Assembly (NCBI GenBank): GCA_963677085.2
Contig: CAXXFH010000003.1
Span: 124,001 to 188,000, forward strand
Origin: G963677085 sp963677085
GTDB taxonomy: Bacteria > Planctomycetota > Planctomycetia > Pirellulales > Thermoguttaceae
Direction of reading: 5' to 3'
Length of the DNA: 64,000 bases
Positions 43,067 to 51,725 of this stretch are shown piece after piece. The notes under the pieces are model-generated. The model was given only the letters and a program-made list of their open reading frames with translations, had not been told where the DNA came from and did no database searches. Position 1 is the stretch's first letter. Every line of letters begins with the position of its first letter. The translations under genes were made by a program, and so were the position numbers.

Positions 43067-44020
43067 ATGACGAAGAATACGAACGAAGAACGCACGGGTT
43101 TCACGCTCGTCGAATTACTGGTCGTGATCGCGATCATCGGCATTTTGATCGCGCTGTTGCTTCCCGCGGTACAGTCGGCGCGCGAAGCGGCCCGACGCAT
43201 GCAGTGCGGCAATAATCTCAAACAACTGGGGCTGGCCTTGCATGGTTTTCACACGGCGTACGGTCAGTTTCCCCAGGGCGGTATCGGACGCGACGTCAAA
43301 ACAATGCAAGGTGGCTCGGGCAAGCCGCGAACGGGGTTCGTGATTCATCTGCTGCCTTTCCTTGAGCAAGGCGCTCGCTTCAAACTCTACGATTTCGAGA
43401 AAGACTTCAGCCAGCAGGCTGACATTATCGGAGCGTATATCCCGGTGATGCACTGCCCCAGTGATGTCGCTCGACAACAATTGTACTCCGGCGACATGTA
43501 CCAAGCTTTCAAAGGCAACTACGGCGTAAACTGGGGGCAATACGATTTCGCCGATCAGGACGCCTACACCACGGGCCGCCAGTACCCCTATGCGCCTTTC
43601 TACATGGAATACGGTGCCCGCATCGCCGACATCCGCGACGGCACCAGTAACACCCTGGCCATGATGGAGATGCTCCAAGCCCCGGGCGAGGATCGCAATG
43701 CGGAGGTGGATCGCCGCGGCCGGCTTTTCAACGAAGTAAGTTCGTGCTACCAAATCATGACGCGTGAAACTCCCAACAGCTCCGCTCCCGATCGCGGCCG
43801 ATGTGTCGACCGCCCGGAAATGGACCTCCCCTGTATCAACACCGGCGGGGGCGATAGCCAGTTTTCTACGCACTATCTGATCTCGCGAAGCCATCATCCG
43901 GGCGGCGTGCAAGTGTTACTCTGCGACGGTTCAGTTCATTTCATCTCCGAGTCGATCGACTTGACCACCTGGCGGGCTATGAGCAGCCACGCGGGGCATG
44001 AAACGGTAACCATCCCCTGA
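43067..44020 (+). CDS. DUF1559 (H-x9-DG) pseudopilin-like protein, module 1
   Basis: The product is 317 residues. The prepilin signal is GFTLVELLVVIAIIGI with cleavage after Gly11 and Glu16 as mature Glu5. The DUF1559 block MQCGNNLKQLGLALHGFH follows, and the H-x9-DG signature is HPGGVQVLLCDG near the end. A GAGGAAG site precedes the ATG. It follows the IS by 86 bp; without the IS it would be roughly 95 bp behind the LamG gene, so it probably belonged to the same transcription unit. Confidence 0.92.
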   Translation: MTKNTNEERTGFTLVELLVVIAIIGILIALLLPAVQSAREAARRMQCGNNLKQLGLALHGFHTAYGQFPQGGIGRDVKTMQGGSGKPRTGFVIHLLPFLEQGARFKLYDFEKDFSQQADIIGAYIPVMHCPSDVARQQLYSGDMYQAFKGNYGVNWGQYDFADQDAYTTGRQYPYAPFYMEYGARIADIRDGTSNTLAMMEMLQAPGEDRNAEVDRRGRLFNEVSSCYQIMTRETPNSSAPDRGRCVDRPEMDLPCINTGGGDSQFSTHYLISRSHHPGGVQVLLCDGSVHFISESIDLTTWRAMSSHAGHETVTIP

Positions 44021-44044
44021 TGGTCTTCAATCCGAGAGAAAATA

Positions 44045-44491
44045 ATGTTGCCGACGATGACTTCGCTGACGTATAGCCGTACGGCGGGCGGTGCATGGTG
44101 TGTGATGATGGTCGCGTTGGTCCTGATGGGTTGTGGCGACCACGGACCGACACGCCTTCAGGTCGACGGTTTCGTCACCTTCGATGGCCAACCGATCGAT
44201 GGACACATTGTCTTTCAGCCGCTCGACAAAGGATGCTCTGCCGGCGGGGCAATCGAACAAGGACAATATCTTATCGAACGTGCCAATGGCCCCAACCCGG
44301 GCAAGTATCGCGTGGAGCTTGTGTCGTACCGACCGACGGGGTGGAAAATCCCGGCTGACGACATCCCCGGGCAACTGGCCGAAGAGCGGAAACAGATCAT
44401 TCCCAAACGATACAATGTCGACTCTTCTTTAACGGTTGATCTCCAACCGGGAAACACCGACCATCTCGATTTCGTTTTGAAGTCACGCTGA
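44045..44491 (+). CDS. Small lipoprotein, module 1
   Basis: The product is 148 residues with a lipoprotein signal: hydrophobic VMMVALVLMGC with the acylated cysteine at residue 30. The remainder resembles the short transthyretin-like lipoproteins common next to DUF1559 genes in planctomycetes: VDGFVTFDGQPIDGHIVFQP, then GKYRVELVSYRPTGWK. It lies 24 bp after the DUF1559 gene, so they are co-transcribed. It has no counterpart in module 2. Function unknown. Confidence 0.8.
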   Translation: MLPTMTSLTYSRTAGGAWCVMMVALVLMGCGDHGPTRLQVDGFVTFDGQPIDGHIVFQPLDKGCSAGGAIEQGQYLIERANGPNPGKYRVELVSYRPTGWKIPADDIPGQLAEERKQIIPKRYNVDSSLTVDLQPGNTDHLDFVLKSR

Positions 44492-44986
44492 CGTCCCGTG
44501 CCGGCTCGGCCTCTGAATCGCGTTGACCACGGATGTGCCCTCGTCTTGTTGCAGCCTTTCTGGTCGCGTCGGCAGGGCAGGGGGCACCACCCGCACCCTG
44601 GGGGTGGCAATTTATTTATCGCGTTTTTCCCAGCGGCAATTATCCTGGAAGGTGAGGGCAGCTCAACACGTCACTCGCCTACCCCCTCACCGGCTGCTCG
44701 TTGTCGGTCGACGGTTCCAGCGGGAATTGCGCCTGCTGGCCGCTTTCGGCGACGGGGCTTCTAGCAGCACCTCGACGGACGGCTGGACGCCAGCCATTGC
44801 CCTTAACGCTTGTTGCGACAAGAGTTTGCGACGACGCTCTGTGTCATGAGTGCAGCCGTCGAGGGCCTTTGGGAAAATCGACCGTAAGAAGAAATACTCG
44901 GCGCACAATACCCTATTGAGATGTCTTATCGAGGCTGAAAATGCCGCTGTTCATCGCGCGGGGGTTACCCCGCAGGTTTAGCTCGT
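44492..44986. promoter_or_regulatory. Spacer between modules with hairpin next to the sigma-2 ribosome-binding site
   Basis: GCGGGG-GTTA-CCCCGC forms a perfect 6-bp stem (44958-44973). Its 3' arm directly abuts AGG at 44974-44976, the only Shine-Dalgarno-like bases before the ATG at 44987, so it may control translation. The rest of this 495-bp spacer contains no convincing gene. Confidence 0.5.
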
Positions 44987-45514
44987 ATGACTTCCTCACA
45001 ATTTCACGAGAATTTCACCGAACTGTTCGTGCACTCGCAGCGGCGGATCTACGGCTATATCCTCACCGTGGTACCCGACCGCAATGAGGCCGACGAAGTC
45101 TTCCAGGAAACCAGTCTGATTCTCTGGCGAAAGGCCGACGAGTTCGATCCCGACCGAGATTTCGTTCGTTGGGCATGCGGAATTGCAACCAACGTGATCC
45201 GCAATCGTCGGGTGAAGTGTGCCCGGGACCGCCACGTTTTCAGCGAGGAGTTTCTGGAGCAGATCGCTGAGGTTCGCCAGTCACGGTCGACTTGGCTCGA
45301 CGAGCAGATCACCCGCCTGGCGGTTTGCCTCCAACGTCTCAGTGATGGCCAGCGCCGGCTCTTGCGCGTTTTCTATGGAGACCGCTACGACACCCAGCAA
45401 ATCGCAGCGGAGCTTGGAATCCAGGAGAACGCCCTTTATCAGCGGCTGCACCGCATTCGCCGCCGGCTGGTGGACTGCGTTACGCAAAGCCCCGAACCGG
45501 AGGCCAACTTATGA
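44987..45514 (+). CDS. ECF sigma factor, module 2
   Basis: The product is 175 residues, the same length as the module 1 sigma factor. Region 2: ADEVFQETSLILWRKADEFD and FVRWACGIATNVIRN. Region 4: LSDGQRRLLRVFYGDRYDTQQIA, HTH ENALYQRLHRIRRRL. The core blocks align with the module 1 protein, so they are paralogues of moderate divergence. The stop overlaps the FecR start (ATGA). Translation may be set by the hairpin just upstream. Confidence 0.9.
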   Translation: MTSSQFHENFTELFVHSQRRIYGYILTVVPDRNEADEVFQETSLILWRKADEFDPDRDFVRWACGIATNVIRNRRVKCARDRHVFSEEFLEQIAEVRQSRSTWLDEQITRLAVCLQRLSDGQRRLLRVFYGDRYDTQQIAAELGIQENALYQRLHRIRRRLVDCVTQSPEPEANL

Positions 45515-47343
45515 TTGGTTGTGAAGTTCGGGATGCCGATCTGTGGGACCTGATCGAACGCTACGCTGATGGTACGCTCGGCCAAGAGGAAACTCGCGAC
45601 CTGGAGGCGCGGCTGCGGGAAGAGCCCGAGGTACTTCCCGAGTTTCTCCTCTATATGGAGCTTCAGGCCCAGGTTGCCTGGGATATGCGTGCTGAGGCAG
45701 AAGCGGAAACGGTAATGCAACTGCAATCGCCGCTCAACACCAAAGCATCTCAATTGAGAACGGGCGCCTTTCCTCGGCCGACGCACCACGCTCGTTTTTG
45801 GATTGCAGTCAGCCTTCTAACGGCCTTCTTTCTCGGTGGTCTGTACTTCTTGGTAGGCGAGGGCGGACGGCCGAAAGAGGTCGCTCAGGAAGACAACGAG
45901 ACACGCTTTCCACCCCTTGTCGGTCAAGTGATCGGTTTGCACGAAGTCGAATGGGCCGAGGACGCCCGGCCACGGCAACGAGGTAGCCACCTGGCCGAAG
46001 GCGACCTGTTGCACCTGACCGCCGGCCTGTTGGAAATAAAGTTCAACAACGGCGCCCGCGTGATCCTGCAGGGACCGGCCAAGTTTCGCACGCAAAAGAA
46101 ATCCGTGGGACGTTTGGACCTCGGGCGACTGGTCGCTCGGGTGCCGAAACCGGCGGTCGGCTTTGCCATTGAGACGGCCACAGCAACAATCACCGACTTG
46201 GGTACGGAGTTCGCGATTGAAGTAGACAACGAGGCCGTCGACGTGTTGGTTTTTGACGGAGCGGTTGCCGTAAAGCCATCGAACATCGACTCCTCAAAAA
46301 TCACCAGCCACCGGCTAACTGCTGGCAAAGCGTTTCGTATGCAGCGTGACCAATCGACCGGCACCGCCGACATTCGCAACATTTCGCCCGATGACCAGCG
46401 ATTCGCCTCGGCACTTCAATTGGCGGCCAACTATGGGGACGAAAACACGATCGTCTTGCGCAACGGGCTTGAGGGTTACCGTGGCACAATCGACGTAATC
46501 ATCCAACGATCGACGCCCGGCACCAACCTTGGGTACCATCTCGACGAACTCGCTGAAAATCATCCGGTAATCGATGCCTGGGGATCACCCTTCGGACCCG
46601 ACTATGCGACCACGAAACTCGACGGCAACGAGCCCGACTGGCGAGAAGGTCTTTTGAAGTTTTCCGATCCCTTCAAACAGATTCCTGCGGGAAGCCAGAT
46701 CAAGTCGGCCAAGCTCAAGCTGGAGATTGTCAACCCCTGGGAAAAGATGAACGTCCACCGGATGATTACGCCGTGGACCACGGTCACTGCGAATTGGGAT
46801 TATTTCGATCGGGACAGCCACGGCCTGGATGTTGGCGATTTACCGAAAAATGGCGGTGGCGTTACACCTGGGGTCAACGCACTTGCTGCTCCAACCTACA
46901 CGTCGCGGGGCGTTGCAGCCATCGATCACCATGATAGGGCATACGCCCTTTACGGGCAGTCTCGTTTTCACTGCTTCGGGTTGTGCTCGCCGCTTGCGTT
47001 ATCATTTCCTCTACCGCAATTCTTACTGAAAACCAACAACCCGCTAACACTTGTTTCGGTATACTATGCTGGCAGAGGTTTACGCATAAACGGCCCTATC
47101 GCCGCGAATCGGAACGCTGTGCGACCATCGCATCGCACTCCCAAGGTGGGAAGCCTGGAGATAGACGTAACGGCCGACGTGCGGGCGTGGTACTCAGATC
47201 CTGCGACGAACCACGGCTGGGTGTTCTTACAGGACGACGCCAACCGTGGGCAATTCGTCGCTTCGGAAGCACGCCAGAAAGACCTCCGCCCGGCGCTTAC
47301 CATTGAGTTCGCGCCACTTACCCCAAAGGCACCTGCCTTTTGA
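45511..47343 (+). CDS. Membrane FecR protein with a cargo-like DNRLRE-type C-terminal domain, module 2
   Basis: The product is 610 residues. The cytoplasmic N-terminus (about 1-90) carries LIERYADGTLGQEETRDLE. One membrane helix (about 92-114, FWIAVSLLTAFFLGGLYFLV) precedes a FecR domain (about 130-265: IKFNNGARVILQGPAKF, IETATATITDLGTEFAIEV). From about residue 310 a DNRLRE-type beta domain follows, with GLEGYRGTIDVII, NGGGVTPGVNALAAP, and NHGWVFLQDDANRGQFVASE. These align block by block with the exported protein encoded next. Within that domain an extra stretch of about 80 residues (about 465-550) is absent from the neighbour. Confidence 0.85.
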   Translation: MIGCEVRDADLWDLIERYADGTLGQEETRDLEARLREEPEVLPEFLLYMELQAQVAWDMRAEAEAETVMQLQSPLNTKASQLRTGAFPRPTHHARFWIAVSLLTAFFLGGLYFLVGEGGRPKEVAQEDNETRFPPLVGQVIGLHEVEWAEDARPRQRGSHLAEGDLLHLTAGLLEIKFNNGARVILQGPAKFRTQKKSVGRLDLGRLVARVPKPAVGFAIETATATITDLGTEFAIEVDNEAVDVLVFDGAVAVKPSNIDSSKITSHRLTAGKAFRMQRDQSTGTADIRNISPDDQRFASALQLAANYGDENTIVLRNGLEGYRGTIDVIIQRSTPGTNLGYHLDELAENHPVIDAWGSPFGPDYATTKLDGNEPDWREGLLKFSDPFKQIPAGSQIKSAKLKLEIVNPWEKMNVHRMITPWTTVTANWDYFDRDSHGLDVGDLPKNGGGVTPGVNALAAPTYTSRGVAAIDHHDRAYALYGQSRFHCFGLCSPLALSFPLPQFLLKTNNPLTLVSVYYAGRGLRINGPIAANRNAVRPSHRTPKVGSLEIDVTADVRAWYSDPATNHGWVFLQDDANRGQFVASEARQKDLRPALTIEFAPLTPKAPAF

Positions 47344-47514
47344 TGACGTGTTGATTCGTAGGTCTTGGACGTTTGTCATGCGATAACCCAAGAGAACCGA
47401 TGGCCGTTTCGAGACACTGTTCGATCAGTACGAAATCACAAGGGTAACGCGAGTACGGGTTACTGCATGTTCTTTGAAGTACAAATCGTTAGAGGCAACC
47501 TGAAGGAGAATACG

Positions 47515-48297
47515 ATGTACCGAGTTAGTATTTTGATTACTGGGATGCTCGTCGCTGCCTTTGCGGTGCATTCCGCGATGGCTGAAACGGTCACGGTCCG
47601 TGACGGACTAGACGATTACGCCGGCACACACGATGCGACCATCGTGAGCAACGCTGCGGACAGCCCACAGGGTACTTTCAGCGACGGGGGGCGGTCTGTA
47701 CAGGAGTCGTGGGGCGCGACGTTGCCGTCACCCGACACCGATCCCCCCACCTATCCGACCACACGCACTGGCGCCAGCTACTCGACCGGTCTGTTGCGGT
47801 TCGATGATCTCTTCGATTTTGCCGGAATCGCAGCCGGCGCGACGATTGACTCGGCCACGCTGACGCTGACGGTAACGAATGGAATCGAGGGAGCCTATCT
47901 GGCGGTGATGACCACCGCCTGGGACGAATCGACCGTTACCTGGAATCAGTTTGGTTCGGGCAATCCAGCCGATGGCGGCGGTGTCACGCCCGGCGTGGAT
48001 GCCGAAGCCAACCCCATGAGTGTGAGCAATCTCGCGTCGGCCGGTTCGCAGGACATCGATGTTACCACCACGGTGCAAGCGTGGCTCGACAACCCAGGTA
48101 CGAACTATGGCTGGGCCATCATGCGAAACGACACAAACAAAGGACTCTTCGTCGCCAGTGAAGATACGGCGAATGACGAACTGGATCGCCCCACGCTAAC
48201 GGTGGAGTTTTCCCAGGTGCCCGAGCCGTCGTCGTTTGTGCTGCTCACCATAGGCACGCTCGGATTGCTGGTCGCCGCGTGGCGGCGTCGCAAGTAG
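47515..48297 (+). CDS. DNRLRE-type PEP-CTERM exported protein, module 2
   Basis: The product is 260 residues; AAGGAG precedes this ATG by 8 bases. It has a signal peptide (1-24, LITGMLVAAFAVHSAMA). One DNRLRE-like beta domain (about 25-230) carries GLDDYAGTHDATI, DGGGVTPGVDAEANP, and NYGWAIMRNDTNKGLFVASE. The C-terminus is a PEP-CTERM signal: VPEPSSFVLLTIGTLGLLV then AWRRRK. Such domains are associated with surface filaments and adhesins. It is the likely cargo of the module and is homologous to the outer domain of the FecR protein upstream. Confidence 0.9.
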   Translation: MYRVSILITGMLVAAFAVHSAMAETVTVRDGLDDYAGTHDATIVSNAADSPQGTFSDGGRSVQESWGATLPSPDTDPPTYPTTRTGASYSTGLLRFDDLFDFAGIAAGATIDSATLTLTVTNGIEGAYLAVMTTAWDESTVTWNQFGSGNPADGGGVTPGVDAEANPMSVSNLASAGSQDIDVTTTVQAWLDNPGTNYGWAIMRNDTNKGLFVASEDTANDELDRPTLTVEFSQVPEPSSFVLLTIGTLGLLVAAWRRRK

Positions 48298-48332
48298 ACT
48301 CCCCTACGGCAACACGCCCGGAGACATGAGCC

Positions 48333-49319
48333 ATGCGGAGGATAACCGCACACGGCAATCAGCAAGCCACTCGGCCAGGGCGGGGTTTCACCCTGGTCGA
48401 GTTATTGGTGGTGATCGCCATCATTGGGATTCTGATCGCGTTGCTGCTGCCAGCCGTGCAGGCGGCGCGCGAAGCGGCGCGTCGAATGCAATGCGGCAAT
48501 AACCTGAAGCAACTCGGTCTTGCTCTTCATAACTACGCTACCATGCACGGTGGATTTCCGCCCGGAGGAATCAGCGAGTGGAACCTTGGCGGTGCCTGGG
48601 ATATCTACAACGAATCGGCCAATGGAAAACATGGCACCAGTTGGATGCTTCAGGTTTTGCCTTTCATTGAACAGACACCTCTGTTCGACCACTGGGATTT
48701 CACCAAGAATGTCTTGGGAAACAAGACGCAAGCCGAGTCCGATATCTCGATGTTCTACTGTCCGTCGCGCCGTACGACGGTTCGCGAGCAGGACCGCAAT
48801 CTGATGTTTCTCGACTGGGCGAGCGGCGGCACCGATTACGGTGGTTGCTACTGCGGTAGTAACGGATTTTGGAATGACATCGAAGAACCAACTAAGTGCA
48901 TCCACAAAATCGGTGATCTCGACTTCGCCTTTGGTTCCCTCATCGGAAGAAGCGATCTGATGGGAGTGTTTCAGATCAACCGGTCTACCCGGTTCGGCAA
49001 CATCACCGACGGCACGAGTAACACGCTGCTGGTTGGTGAACTTCAGCGACTCAACGACCCTACGACCTGCACGAGTCGTAGTTCCGACGGCTGGGCAGTG
49101 GCCGGCGCGGCCACGCTCTTCTCTACCGACGCCAGCACGTGTGGCAATCCCGGCGGATTAAACAACGACTTTTTCGAGTCGCCCGGCAGCGAGCACTCTG
49201 GTGGCGCCCACTTCTGCATGGCCGACGGCGCCGTGCGCTTCATCAACGAGAACGTCAACACGGAGTTGTTCATGTTTCTCGGGACGATCGCCGACGGTGA
49301 AATGGCCCAGTGCCCATGA
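48333..49319 (+). CDS. DUF1559 (H-x9-DG) pseudopilin-like protein, module 2
   Basis: The product is 328 residues. The prepilin signal is GFTLVELLVVIAIIGI, cleaved after Gly18, with Glu23 as mature Glu5. It shares MQCGNNLKQLGLALHNYA with the module 1 protein, and FYCPSRRTTVREQDRNLMF aligns with the equivalent block of the 32923 protein. H-x9-DG: HSGGAHFCMADG. It lies 35 bp after the PEP-CTERM gene, indicating co-transcription. Confidence 0.92.
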   Translation: MRRITAHGNQQATRPGRGFTLVELLVVIAIIGILIALLLPAVQAAREAARRMQCGNNLKQLGLALHNYATMHGGFPPGGISEWNLGGAWDIYNESANGKHGTSWMLQVLPFIEQTPLFDHWDFTKNVLGNKTQAESDISMFYCPSRRTTVREQDRNLMFLDWASGGTDYGGCYCGSNGFWNDIEEPTKCIHKIGDLDFAFGSLIGRSDLMGVFQINRSTRFGNITDGTSNTLLVGELQRLNDPTTCTSRSSDGWAVAGAATLFSTDASTCGNPGGLNNDFFESPGSEHSGGAHFCMADGAVRFINENVNTELFMFLGTIADGEMAQCP

Positions 49320-49468
49320 TGCGCGGATGTTGTCTCCGAAATGTGGCGAAATTGGCATTTCGGTCTACGAAGAAATTCGGCAACGCCCTGCGGCTCACTC
49401 TACCATTCTGATCCACGGCGGTTACAATGGGGGGCATACAAGTTCCTTTGCCTTCCGGAGGACACGCC

Positions 49469-50086
49469 ATGGGCCTCGACGACCCCAACGATCTGGACCG
49501 AGTCGATCAGGACATCCGCATCAATGAGCTGACCGAGACTCTCCGCGAGTTGACGGACGGCGAAATGGTTGAATTTGCGGCCGAGGATTGCCCGCCAGAA
49601 GTCCAGGAGCAGTTCTTGCAGAACGTGTTAGACTGGGAAAACGCGCCCGACACGAGCAATCTTCAACAACTGCAAGACCAGGGCATCGAACTGCCCGCAC
49701 CGGATGAGTTGACCGACGAGCAACTGCACGCCGCATTAAGGCTGGTGATCGAGACCCTGGCCCAACGCAACGTTTTCCTGGAAAACACAGACCACCTCAG
49801 CGACCGCGAGCTCTACACAGTTCTCTGGGAAGACGTGCTTCGCGAGGTAACCAAGGACATACCGCCCGCAGCCGACTGGCACCAGCATATCGACATGCTC
49901 GGCTCCTATGGGGAAGAAGAGATTTACCTTTACCTGAAGTATTACGCCGACGAAGAGCATCGCCAGGATTGGGCGGCCGAGTATCCCGGCGACTCCATGC
50001 CGGAGCACGTCGACCCGCCATTCGACCGTGATCGTTTTCTGCCGAAGCCCCCGCCATTCACCCCCTTTGAATCTGATCCCGAGTAA
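49469..50086 (+). CDS. Small acidic protein of unknown function
   Basis: The product is 205 residues from the ATG with CCGGAGGA upstream. It is strongly acidic (many Glu/Asp), with no signal peptide or membrane helix, and helical overall. Motifs seen are DLDRVDQDIRINELTETLRELTDGE, read as DLDRVDQDIRINEL then TDGEMVEF, and CPPEVQEQFLQNVLDWE. It is 13 bp before the Tat FAD oxidoreductase gene, so it is probably co-transcribed with it. No family was recognised. Confidence 0.75.
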   Translation: MGLDDPNDLDRVDQDIRINELTETLRELTDGEMVEFAAEDCPPEVQEQFLQNVLDWENAPDTSNLQQLQDQGIELPAPDELTDEQLHAALRLVIETLAQRNVFLENTDHLSDRELYTVLWEDVLREVTKDIPPAADWHQHIDMLGSYGEEEIYLYLKYYADEEHRQDWAAEYPGDSMPEHVDPPFDRDRFLPKPPPFTPFESDPE

Positions 50087-50099
50087 GGGAGGCTGTCCG

Positions 50100-51584
50100 A
50101 TGAACAAGTTCAACCGACGAACATTCCTGGGCACGGCGGCCGGTAGCGCTGTCGGTGCAGCGTGGCTAAAGCAAGGTACTACTTCCAGTCTGGCGGCGGA
50201 GTCGCCCGACCGGCCCCAGGCAACCTCGGAAACGGCCATCGCGGGACAACCGGCTTCGCTTAAAGCCCATCCGATGGATGTTCAGGGCAATCGGAAAGTG
50301 GTCGTCGAAGCGCCGCGGCACACGCCGGTGGCTGCCGATGTTGACGTCCTGGTGGTCGGTGGTGGGCCGACCGGTGTAGGTGCCGCGTTGGCAGCCTCGC
50401 GCGAAGGCGCCCGGGTGTTGCTCATCGAACGCCACGGCATGCTTGGCGGCGTCTGGACGGCCGGATTGCTCAACCCGTTCTTCGACTTCTCTCGCAAAGG
50501 CTGGCTTGTCGCCGAGTTGGTCAAGCGGCTCCAAGACGCGGGCGCGTGGCGCACCTGGCGTTTTTCCGCTACCTTCGACACGGAAGTGATGAAACTGCTC
50601 ATCGAGTCAATGATGGCCGAGGCCGGCGTGGCCGTTTGGTACCACAGCTTCGCTGCCGACACGATCGTCGAGAACCATCGGGTGCGTGGCGTCGTCGTGG
50701 AGAGCAAGTCGGGACGCGAAGCCGTGCTGGCCAAAGTGGTGATCGACTGCTCGGGCGACGGCGACGCAGCCGCCCGGGCGGGAGTCCCCTATCACGTCGG
50801 CCGGATGACCGACGGGCTTTGCCAGCCGATGACGCTGATGTTCGAAGTGGAAGGCCTCGACGGTTTTCAACAGAAGAACACGGAAAGCCTCTACGAACAG
50901 ATGGTGCAAGTCATCAGGGAGCATGACCTAAAGGTCGAGTTGCCATTTGGTCGGGTGAACTATGCGCCGTGGATCATCGACGTACCTCGCAACGACACGG
51001 GAGTCGTGCAGGCAACGCACGTGTACCAGGTGAATGCGTTGGATACCCGTGAACTGACCGAAGCGACGATTGCAGCCCGACGTCAGGCCCACGACTTGGT
51101 AAAAGTAATGAAACACGTTCCCGGCCTTCAGCAGATCCGGCTGACGCAGACCGCCCCGGCGATCGGCGTGCGTGAGGCCCGACGAATTTGCGGTCGTTAT
51201 ACGTTGAGCCTGGATGACCTGCGTGCCGGACGAACCTTCGACGATGCGGTGACGTTTGGGGCCTTTTGCGTCGACATCCACGATGTCAAACACGGTTCAC
51301 CGGAGAAGTCAGCCCATCATACGCCCGTACGTCCCTATGAAATTCCCTACCGCTGCCTGTTACCGGCGACCGTCGATGGCCTGTTAGTTGCCGGTCGCTG
51401 CATTTCCGGCACGCACGAGGCACACGCTTCTTACCGCGTCACAGGAACCTGCATGGGAATGGGGCAGGCCGCCGGTCTGGCCGCCGCAATAGCCGCCGCC
51501 GAGAACGTCCCACCGGCCCAACTCGACGGCAAGCAACTCCGCCGGGCTTTGACCGAACGCGGTGCCGGGTTCTTGAAGCGTTGA
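50100..51584 (+). CDS. Tat-exported FAD-dependent oxidoreductase
   Basis: The product is 494 residues; AGGGAGG precedes the ATG. The N-terminus is a twin-arginine signal (NRRTFLGTAAGSAVG). The FAD-binding Rossmann motif is VLVVGGGPTGVGAAL (84-98) followed by a basic/acidic LLIERHGMLGGVW stretch. A C-terminal FAD-closing region (TVDGLLVAGRCISG, TCMGMGQAAGLAAA) marks the FAD_oxidored family. Members oxidise sugars, cyclitols or unusual alcohols; the substrate here is unknown. It faces the AraC regulator gene convergently. Confidence 0.85.
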   Translation: MNKFNRRTFLGTAAGSAVGAAWLKQGTTSSLAAESPDRPQATSETAIAGQPASLKAHPMDVQGNRKVVVEAPRHTPVAADVDVLVVGGGPTGVGAALAASREGARVLLIERHGMLGGVWTAGLLNPFFDFSRKGWLVAELVKRLQDAGAWRTWRFSATFDTEVMKLLIESMMAEAGVAVWYHSFAADTIVENHRVRGVVVESKSGREAVLAKVVIDCSGDGDAAARAGVPYHVGRMTDGLCQPMTLMFEVEGLDGFQQKNTESLYEQMVQVIREHDLKVELPFGRVNYAPWIIDVPRNDTGVVQATHVYQVNALDTRELTEATIAARRQAHDLVKVMKHVPGLQQIRLTQTAPAIGVREARRICGRYTLSLDDLRAGRTFDDAVTFGAFCVDIHDVKHGSPEKSAHHTPVRPYEIPYRCLLPATVDGLLVAGRCISGTHEAHASYRVTGTCMGMGQAAGLAAAIAAAENVPPAQLDGKQLRRALTERGAGFLKR

Positions 51585-51725
51585 AAGACGTTCACTTCGG
51601 CCACACTGGCCGTCCTTCCTACGCTTACACCTACGGACACAACATTCGAACTCGGTGTCCCGATCTCGCATGAAAATCTTCGCCTGCACGTGATCGCCCA
51701 GAGCAACAAGAGGAGTACAGGAGGG

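Noticed and set aside
44498..44764. Possible 88-codon gene between the modules
   Set aside because: Proline/arginine/histidine-rich sequence with no ribosome-binding site; overlaps another equally poor frame.
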